DNA of 64,000 bases from contig CM064871.1 of NCBI GenBank assembly GCA_032719365.1, positions 64,926,416-64,990,415 on the forward strand, given 5' to 3'. Source of the stretch: Prinsepia uniflora (lineage: Eukaryota; Streptophyta; Magnoliopsida; Rosales; Rosaceae). Positions 55,540-64,000 of this stretch are shown here, one piece after another. Position 1 is the first letter of the stretch; each line of letters opens with the position of its first letter. A program made the position numbers and the translations under genes. The notes under the pieces were generated by a model. It worked only from the letters and a program-made list of their open reading frames with translations, was not told the DNA's origin and did not search any database.

Positions 55540-57265
55540 AATGGTACTGCATTACCATCAATAAGACATTTTATTCTCCAAAGTTCTAGAACAACATTGT
55601 CGAGATTTACGGATATTCGAGTCAACGGTTATCACATTGAAACCACTAATGACAAGAAAGTGGAATATCTTTGTATAACCTCCAATCAGTATGACCAGAA
55701 GCATACACTGGAAAAATTAGCCAGAAGTTAGACAAAAGTTAGTTAGAAGCTAACTAGTACGAGTAATTGCTTATTATGACATGACTGGTTGGGACACCCA
55801 GGTCCAAGTAATGATGCGTCATATCCTCAATATATTGCACGAGCATCCTCTTACTCATAGACACCTTTATGTTTAATGAGACATTATGCCAAGTTTGCTC
55901 GTTAGCAGAAACCGAATATTAGACCATTATATGCATAAATGAGTTAAGACTCCACCTTTTTTAAGGGAAATTTTGTGGACTTTCCAACCACCATGCAGAC
56001 TGTTTTTGAAAAACAACTTTCATGGTTCAGGTTGAGATACCAAAAAAGTGGTCACATGGTATACTTTTGTCCACACGCGTACTGCGTTTGCTAAACTCTT
56101 AGCCCAAATCAATACATTGAGGGCCACACCACCCGGATTCTCTTATACAGTCAATAAGACTCGATAATATCAGAGAGTTTATATCGAAATCATTCGATGA
56201 TTATTGCATGCCCCTTGGGATTGATGCTGAACACCCCTAATGGTCTCGTAGAAACACTAATGCGTACCAAGCTTCTAGTTTCTCGCGGGGGCAATGCAAT
56301 TTTGCATGCAGTAATATTGGTACGGTTGAGGTCAACGCCACCCAATGATGTTATGTGTTATAGCTGGTGACTGGGTACGAACCAGCTACTTCGTAATTAC
56401 GCTTTTATGAGTGTGCAGTTACGTGCCAATTGTGCCGCCACAACGTACACATATAAGACCTCAACAAAGGAGGGGCATACATGTCGGTTATGAATCCCTA
56501 TCCATTATACGCTCTTTAGAGCCCTTGTCAAGCGATCTTATTACCACTTTATTTGCGGATAGTCATTTTGATGAGACAGTCTTCTAGCCTTTAGAGGGAG
56601 ATAAGAACGTCAAACGTTCTTGAAGAACGACATGAAGTGACGTGGAACATCCCCACTATATCTCATCTTGATCCTCAAACCACACAAAGTAAGTATGAAT
56701 GTGTGATTTACAGAGTGTAGCTAATAATACACCAGACGCTCCCTCTAATCTAGCAAAAGTGACAAGATCACATATCCCTGCTGCAAATGTGCCTGCAAGG
56801 ATAGACGTCCTAGTAGGACACGTCGTCCCATACGGACGAGGTACGACCATGAACCAGTCATATGTCCCTGCCCAGAAGCGAGGTAGACTAATAGGTTCGA
56901 AGGATTTTCATCTCCGGAAGAGGATAAATTTGGCACAATCAAATCCCTTCTAAATATCAACTGATCCATCTCATGAGCTAATTACGGATTATGGGTCTGT
57001 GATGGCGTTGGGGGACGCCCCAACGTCAGAACCCACTTCCAAGAATAAAGAGATCTCGGTAAATCATGCATGTTTATGTGAGATAGGGAATCAGAATGAT
57101 ATTATAATCGATGATTTATATGTATTCACGTTAGCTACCAAAATAATAAATAGAAACAAAATCGAACCTTACTCTGTTGATGAATGAGTGTCAACGTAGA
57201 GAAGACTGGCCAAAAATGGAAAGAACCAATCCAGGTCGAATTAGATTCCTTGACAAAAAGGAAGG
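55540..57265 (+). pseudogene. Copia pol remnants: protease-to-integrase and start of RT
   Basis: 55600-55730 reads TDIRVNGYHIETTNDKKVEYL, the region before integrase in copia Pol. 55765-55860 has the LGHPG/MMR zinc-finger remnant of the pre-integrase domain. 55970-56600 carries integrase and post-integrase pieces in shifting frames. 56750-56830 reads VTRSHIPAANVPARIDV. 57200-57265 reads WKEPIQVELDSLTKRKV, the start of RT, and is cut by the LTR at 57266. Many stops and indels. Confidence 0.75.
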
Positions 57266-57484
57266 TGACAGGACCCATCCCAATCCCCCCGGGATTAACG
57301 CGGGATGACCCTGCTCCGTCTGACACGAAGTGTCAGACAAGGGATATTTCCGACATTTGCCCTCTCGGGGTATCAGAGTACGCCAGGATCCGGAGGAGGC
57401 ATGTGATATCTCGATCTCTGCTACAATCCACATCCGATGTCAACTTGAAGGGTATTAAAAACAGAAAGACTGTGAGTGGAAAAA
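57266..57484 (-). mobile_element. Fragment of a subfamily C LTR
   Basis: Plus strand TGACAGGACCCATCC onward; it matches the reverse complement of the 3' end of the LTR at 48681-51548 (including TCTGACACGAAGTGTCAGAC). It is interrupted at 57485 by another LTR. The rest would lie beyond the window if this is a nested insertion. Confidence 0.8.
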
Positions 57485-60400
57485 TGACACGACCCATCCC
57501 AATCCCCCCGGGATTACCATGGAATGTGACGTGCTCCCGTCTGACAAGAGGCGTCAGACAAGGGATAACCGATTGCCATTGCCCAAATGGGCTTCCAGAG
57601 TGCGTAAGGATCGATGGAGGAGGTGTACGATGCTCAAGTCTCTGCTGCAGTCGTATCCGGAATCAACCTGAAGGGCATTGAAAACAAAAGCTGTGAGTGG
57701 ACGAAAATAAACAAGTCAGTTTAAAACATTTATAAGACATTTATGCCCCTCAGTAAAATCATATGCATGCACCAAAACCAATAATTCCATATTTATTTAG
57801 AAATAACCATTAGGGCCTTAGCCCGGAAACCAAAGCATAGTTTCAATTTCCAAAAGTAAATCCAAGAGTTATTTCATAAATCCAGTAATATGAACCATAA
57901 GGCATATAATATAAACCATAACCATTATTTTAGCCACTGCACTATACACTCCAATCCGACATCCCTGATGTCTGACGTCCCTGACGTCAATAAGGTCACA
58001 ATCACAAGGCTACGCGTGCCACTCGGGTCTCAATTTCCGAGTTCAATCCCCGAACCCCGTTCGGGTACAGCATCCCCGATGCTTAGCGTCATAGACGCTG
58101 GACGTACTAGACGTCCGTGACCTCTCCGGGGTACCTCATCCGGAGGAGACAATATAATATGGAAGGATCTATACAGTGCAGTACCAAATACATTTTATAG
58201 ATATCCACATGCAAAACATATAGGTATACATAGATAAAATCCGAACCATTCGTTACGTTTCATCAAACGGGTCTCATGCCCAAATACCGTGAAACGTGCC
58301 ATAACCGAAATATCATCAAAACCATTTATTGATTCCAGAATGTGAACATATATAAAATGTAGACAAGAAAACATTTATTCAATTCCAATTTAGGGTCCCC
58401 GACCCGCAATCACATGTAGAAATCAACTGGGCCCCTGGCCCGATTCCATAAGTTAACTGGGCCCCTGGCCCGATCCACATGTTAACTGGGCTCCTGGCCC
58501 GATTTCATAGTTCAACTGGGCCCCCGGCCCGATTTCACTTTATTCAAGTTCGTAACCGTTTCATGAAATCATATTCAACCACATTTATGGAAATCGGTGA
58601 AAATCCAGAAAATCTCGATTTACGTGCAAATACGTAATTCACCTCGAAATACGTGAAATCATTTTAAATTCACCGATATCCAAAGTAAATCATTTAATCA
58701 TAATTATAACAATCATAAAACAGTTATGCATGCATTGAATTTATGAAACCAATGTCCACTCACAGACCGTTTAACCGAGCGCCTCGATACGCGTGCCATA
58801 GGCCTTCCCGGGCCACATCACTATCACCGGGACTCCCAATCCTGTTCAAATCAATTTAGAGGATCACTAACCTCATCATTAACATCCTATTCAAGTCCCG
58901 TAATTTTCCCGAATTTTTAAGTATTTTTAAACTGGATTTAAAACCTTCGGACATCTCGAACAATAACGAAACGGGATCCGATCGACACGAAACCAACGCT
59001 AAAATGTTCGTTACATTGTATAGGACAAAAGTCATGTTGGAAGTTTCCCAAAATTACCTCACACGCGCCCCCACGCGCCGGTTGAACTCCCTGCGCGTGA
59101 AACCCACGCGCCGGGTACTGTTCACCGTCGTTCAACCCGAACGACTGGTAAACGGGTCGCCGTGACCCGCGGGCCAACCCGATCGGTTCTCCGCCGTTCC
59201 TTGATCATTTTCAACAGGGTTTCCTCCTACAAGATCGTCTGAGTTAAACTAGGAGTTCTGTGGGAACAAAAACAAGGAACAACGTCAAGATCCTTACCTC
59301 TCCGATCGAGAAGCTCACGGCCAACTCCACCGTCGACTGCTCTCAGCTCCGACCACCATTCTCGATGAAAACGATCCCAAAAGACTCGTCTCATCCTCTG
59401 AGTCATCCTCCTGGTTACTAGATCGACTAAAACGTCGAAAATCCCAAGCTGCCATTTTAGGCCCGAGGACGAACTCACGGGTTTAGGGCCATAACGCCGT
59501 CGTGGTCACCACCGTGGCCACCGAAACGCCCAGTTTGATCCCAGAACTCCGTCCACCCCTCAAGCACGGTCAAAACACCGGTCTCCATCGACTTCCAATT
59601 TTGAGTTTTTCGGCCTCCCCTGTTTTTTCCTTCCGCCGTCATCTCCGCCGGCTCCCGCCGTCTCCCATCGTGCCCAGCTCTCAGCAGCCATCCCACAACC
59701 CTCTGCACAAGCCCATGGATACAGATATGGTGGTGGTGTGCAGTGTGAGCCGTGTACATGCTCACGGGTTTGAGAGAAATGAGAGTGGGAGGATGTAGGC
59801 TGATCCAATTAAAGAGAGAGGGAAAAAGAATGAACGGCCCAGATTAAATCTCACCAATGAGATTAAGGGTCCAGATCAAAAGATGCACTAAGTGGGATTT
59901 CTTTATATTTTTTTAATCCATTAATTAAATCAATCTGACCAATCCAGATCTGATCCCAATAATTAAAGGTTAGTGGTCCACGTGTCCCACTCAGAAAATT
60001 TAGACCAATCAGAGAACGCCACGTGTCCACGCCTCGTAATGCGTGCATAACGAAACCAAACTTCCGTGACCCATAACTTCGTCGTCGAATCTCCGATTTC
60101 GGCGTGCCGCCTGTCGTTGGATTCGCATCGACGAAACCTACGTAACGGTCCTTGGCCCTCGGCCATTGGACATCCTGGTCAAAAAGTCAACATTTGCCCA
60201 TATATCGTCCAAATTACGAAAATGCCCCTGGACTTCCGTACATCATAACTTTCACCACGAACGTCGGAATCGAACGTGCCACCTGTCTATGAACTCGTGA
60301 CGTCCCGAACTACGTCACAGTCATCGGTCAAAGTCCATTTGACCATCCGAATTAAAAGTCAACATTTTGCCCACACCTAGGGGCAAAACGGTCATTTTGC

Positions 60401-60490
60401 ACAATTCGTCCGAAATCACACAACTAATCCCAGATTAGCAAATCACAATTAAATATTATTAAATCCCGATATTCGGGACGGGTCGTTACA
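57485..60490 (-). mobile_element. LTR of a chromovirus-type element leaving the window (subfamily B)
   Basis: 3006 bp, plus strand TGACACGACCC to GGGTCGTTACA. A polypurine tract follows, so this is the 3' LTR of a minus-strand element. Its segment 57888-58200 is almost identical to the subfamily A LTR (40720-41040), including the hairpin array. Flanking parts are clearly different, so the LTR is a mosaic. A second set of hairpin units lies at 58393-58530. Confidence 0.85.
58393..58530 (-). repeat. GGGCC/GGCCC hairpin units in the subfamily B LTR
   Basis: Plus strand: GGGTC-CCC-GACCC (58393-58405), GGGCC-CCT-GGCCC twice (58429-58441, 58459-58471), GGGCT-CCT-GGCCC (one unpaired change) and GGGCC-CCC-GGCCC. 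Units of about 30 bp start with AACTGGGC. They resemble the C units at 50582-50653 read on the other strand. Confidence 0.8.
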
Positions 60491-60506
60491 ACCTTCCCTC
60501 CTTAAA
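60491..60506 (-). other. Polypurine tract of the subfamily B element
   Basis: Minus-strand TTTAAGGAGGGAAGGT directly before the LTR start, close in sequence to the tract at 35672-35687. Confidence 0.8.
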
Positions 60507-63500
60507 GAATTTCGTCATCGAAATTACCAACAATCTTATTCCACAACCACCTTGTGGAAAACAATTCGACCACACATCTGTGTACACTTGTACACCCACA
60601 TACTGGGACAACACCAGCCTCGTTTGTACCCAGACATCCCATCACAGTCATACGTCATAATAGCAACAACACTCGACCACCTCGAGTGGAAATGATCACC
60701 TGATCCGCGATAAAATCGCCTAACCATTTAGCTGACTCCTTCAGCTAGATGGTTCCTTTCCATTATCAATATATCCTTACATTTGCTCCCATTGGGAGTC
60801 ACCAAATCTCATTTGTCAGTCCATGCTGACACCATCAGTCAAACTGTCACCACTAAACTTTACCACCCTAGTAAAGCCCCAACCATCAGCAAGTCAGTGA
60901 CAACACCACGTATTACATCACTCTCGATGTAGCGCAAGATCAACCACATGATCACCATTCGCAGGGCAAGCCCAATCCTGCGACACAAAATAATCTCAAT
61001 GTCCATAATCACCGACTCCCTCAGTGAACCAAGACGCTGGAAAAAATCACGGTGTGATAAAATCACACAAGGCTACTCGTGGTTACTCTGACCACCAATT
61101 CACTCATCCTGAGTGTACGTATACTGTCAACTTACTCCATCCAGTGGTGTAACTGGAACACATTGAATACCAGCCCAGCAGTGAACACACATCTCAATAC
61201 TAGGGTTCCACAAGCCAACCATGGCTAAGAGCACCTGCTCATAAAATCACTGAACCCGACAAGATCAATCTGCCCAGCGCACAGTATCCAATGTCCAGTC
61301 CACAATACAGCCAAACAAATGCTATCAGAACCAAGCCGATTACCAACACATCAGTTACACACCACTGGTACATCCCATGTACCGCCATTAGGCACCACTC
61401 AGCCTAACCAGTATCAATCCTCGTACAACGTACCCTGTACGCACCTCAATCCATCAATCTGACTATAGCCACCCAGGTCATAGCCAAACACGTTCTAGTA
61501 ATGGAGTACATTTGCCCAAACCAACATGAGACAAAACGAACTCCACCCGTCATCTAGTTCCAATTCCGAATCCGAATCCGCAATTTCGTAAGAAATCCCG
61601 AATCCGAACCCAACATCATATTTTTAATCCATTTCCAAATCCGAATCCGAAATCATTATTCCGTAAGCTAGCATTGGAATAATCATTCCGCACCCAAATC
61701 CAGTAATCCATTTTCGAGCTTCGCAATCGAATCCTGAATCGTCACCCAGAAATTTGATTCCAAAACCCAAAATCTCGTTTACGTCCACCAAGACGTAACA
61801 AAACCGAACCTATCGGTTGCCTGTCCGAATCACTCGATTGACTTCATAGGGAAGCCAATCCCAATATTCACACGTCAAAGGTTGACAAAATCTGACCACA
61901 TCGGAAACCTACTCAACCAAGTCACAAACCATATGGACTTCACTCCGAAAAGAAGTTCAGTCCCGTCATTTACGACTCACATACCAAGGTAAGAGTGATA
62001 AACTCTCCACCCATCTGGATCATCAAGATCACAATCCATATCCATCGCTACGTCACCCGACAAGTAATATCACGATCCTAGATCCTCACATCGACCAAAA
62101 TCGACAACATCGCAAATCAGACCCACCTAATATCCACACATGCTCACATAGCTAACAATCCATCTGAAAGCTGATCGTAGGGTCTTACACCCTCAATTAA
62201 ATCATTCGCCAAATTTCCCCTTGGTGGAAAGATGACCTCGCATTTCACCACCAAATCCAAAATCATACACAACTGCTTGTGTCCAATGACCCCAAGCCAA
62301 ACATGGGTCCACCAACCAATACACACTCAACGTACTGGTAGCAACAATCGTCATCTGCCACGGCAGGAAAATATGAAGTCAACCCCAATGACTTCGGAAT
62401 ACCAATCACCGATGCGGAAACGAGCACTCCTCTCGTCTCCCAATCACAACTCTCCCCGAAACGGAAGTTCCAACCATGTTGGAAATAGACATGCTCCCAA
62501 TGAGATGTCAAGTCCAACCACTGGACTGCCCACGTCCATACCTCACTTGGACCACCACGTGTCCAAAATCAATTCATTACTCGGACCTCACGTCCGCCAA
62601 TAATCATGTATGCACACACCTCGATTCCGAACGGAAATTTCCTCAACTCTGCCGGGATGTGCATACCATACAGCTTCCGTCTCACATCTCAACCTTAACA
62701 GGTTCAATCCTCAGGTTCCAAGTGATTCACAATCACAAAATACCACGAATGGTTTCCCCGACTTTTCCAATTTCAATAATTTCCTTGTATTTCCTGGGGA
62801 TATAAGAAGTATACCATCATACCAATCTCGGAGTTGACAAAACTCCCCAAGTCCATCAATACACATGACATATGGAACAGCATCCCAAGATTCCCCAAAT
62901 TTTCAATCATACTTTTTGATCCATTCATCATTTGTCGTCATATATCTGTTAGGACTTATCCCAACACGACACAACCTCCACTGGATCCCATCCAGTCCAA
63001 GACTCAACCACCACTGAGTCGCAGATACCAATCATCTGTTCATTATGACAGAGTCACACCCCAACTGGTGGCTCATCGTCATCACAATTGCTGACACCTG
63101 CACCAGCGCTAGTACCAGCACCAACACACCATCATCAACACTAGTATCAGCACACAAGCATCCATACTAGTATTGGCATAAAGGCACCAACATACCAACA
63201 TCCATACATAGCACACTTGTGTGCAAGGTTGTTACCCTGGATCTCCGTTCATTCCGAACGACGATCCCGTAACAGCACTCGTACCCCAGGACTATGGGTA
63301 CCTCCAATTTTCGCCATCGGCACATCAGGATAATGGACGTTCCCTGAACATCCCCTGATCCCCAAGTGTGAAAGCCACACTGAATACTCTCGATAGCCAG
63401 TCATCTCGACACAACTATCGACCAACAGTCATCGTTGTCAAGATCCGTAACCACACCTCACACTAATATTCGATCCAACACGGGATTCCATATTTTATCT

Positions 63501-64000
63501 CACAACCGCATCCGTGGATCGAAACCCATAATCCTGACTAGACTCACTAGAGTCATCCACATGGTCATCCACGACCTCAGCCGCTCGTCGCAGCACAAGT
63601 CCTTAAATAAAGTTCACTTTTCCAGCCCATCAATTACAAGTTAGGGTTCCAAAATCACACCCTAGGGTTCCACCGAACCCAACTGCCTTCTGCAGTAAAA
63701 TCCACAACCTGATCGTCCCCGCGATCCTGACATCGTAGAGACGTCCAATCCAATCCAATCGTCAACTCAACGTGGGTTCCATCGTGGGTTCCACCACGAA
63801 GGTCATCGGCTAACTCCGATGCACCAACACCCCGTACACTAGCCAACACTACCAGGGTCCAAAACTTAGACCAATACTCAACTGAGTTTCGTACTTCCAT
63901 AACATTATTCAAATGGGGTTCCCTGAACACAGTTGTGCCCAGTGGCACAACAATCCATCATCACATGACCGAACCGACGGTCCCACATTACTAGTTAATC
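60507..64000 (-). mobile_element. Internal region of a non-coding chromovirus-type element, partial
   Basis: In a coding Tekay element the chromodomain and integrase would begin within about 20 bp of the polypurine tract. Here 3.5 kb shows no RT, integrase, RNase H or chromodomain in any frame. Open frames are short and unlike known proteins. Around 61560-61760 are repeated AATCCGAATCCG blocks like those in the D-type LTR (13420-13500). This fits a LARD-like non-autonomous element. The far LTR is outside the window. Confidence 0.6.

Larger units (their letters stand above)
52604..57265 (+). mobile_element. Decayed Ty1/copia element with a 135-bp LTR
   Basis: 5' LTR 52604-52738, then a primer site, then about 4.5 kb with scattered copia motifs in several frames. 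It is cut at 57266 in the N-terminal part of RT by a chromovirus LTR. No 3' LTR is in the window. Parts without clear coding: 52760-53050 (leader), 53060-53340 (small open frames of unknown origin), 53950-54340 (GAT-rich), 54530-54850 (repeated GCCCAGMAGGC). Confidence 0.75.

Noticed and set aside
57266..57484. Tandem duplication of one LTR start at 57266 and 57485
   Set aside because: The two starts belong to different subfamilies (C and B) by sequence, so nested insertion fits better than duplication.
62232..63094. Overlapping plus-strand open frames
   Set aside because: Proline/serine/threonine/histidine-rich translations without domains, in the non-coding interior of an element; likely chance frames in C-rich DNA.

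Overview
The window is nuclear DNA of a flowering plant, most likely a eudicot, from a transposon-rich, gene-poor region. Evidence: plant Ty3/gypsy retrotransposons of the Tat and Tekay (chromovirus) types, Ty1/copia remnants, a MULE, short AT-rich introns, plant TATA boxes and one plastid-targeted nuclear gene. I could not fix the species.

Layout. (1) 200-17649: a complete Tat-type element flanked by TGATG target duplications, with 490-bp LTRs differing at only 2 sites. It carries a broken gag-pol on the plus strand, a multi-exon antisense gene with its own TATA box, and a 110-bp tandem repeat upstream of that box. Two solo LTRs of a chromovirus family sit inside it (6992-9779, ACAGG duplication; 12572-15669, TTGAG duplication). 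(2) 17655-28960: low-copy AT-rich DNA with one single-exon gene, 27675-28289 (minus), for a putative plastid membrane protein with a bacterial-PH-like domain. (3) 28970-43521: a MULE with TAAATTAAA duplications, gutted by nested insertions. The largest is a complete Tekay-type element (32904-43076, minus, GTTGA duplication) with an uninterrupted 1483-codon gag-pol. (4) 43531-45506: AT-rich DNA with a long CT microsatellite. (5) 45507-52332: a MULE end fused to a truncated chromovirus LTR, which contains a copia fragment and another solo LTR (48681-51548, GCTCC duplication). (6) 52604-57265: a decayed copia element. (7) 57266-64000: an LTR fragment, then a complete 3 kb LTR, a polypurine tract and a non-coding internal region that leaves the window.

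Reading the long chromovirus LTRs side by side (subfamilies called A-E here) gave the most unusual signal. At a comparable place in the LTR, probably inside the transcribed leader, each well-preserved subfamily has a run of short hairpins with mostly 3-5 nt loops. In several subfamilies the two arms change together between units (GGGCC/GGCCC to GGACC/GGTCC; GAGT/ACTC to GGGT/ACCC; CTCCGGGG/CCCCGGAG to CTCCAGGG/CCCTGGAG). Other points of interest are a copia primer site that appears to pair with an inosine-modified tRNA-Ile anticodon loop, the antisense gene of the Tat element, and its hairpin-forming tandem repeat. All comparisons were made by eye; no alignment or database search was run.
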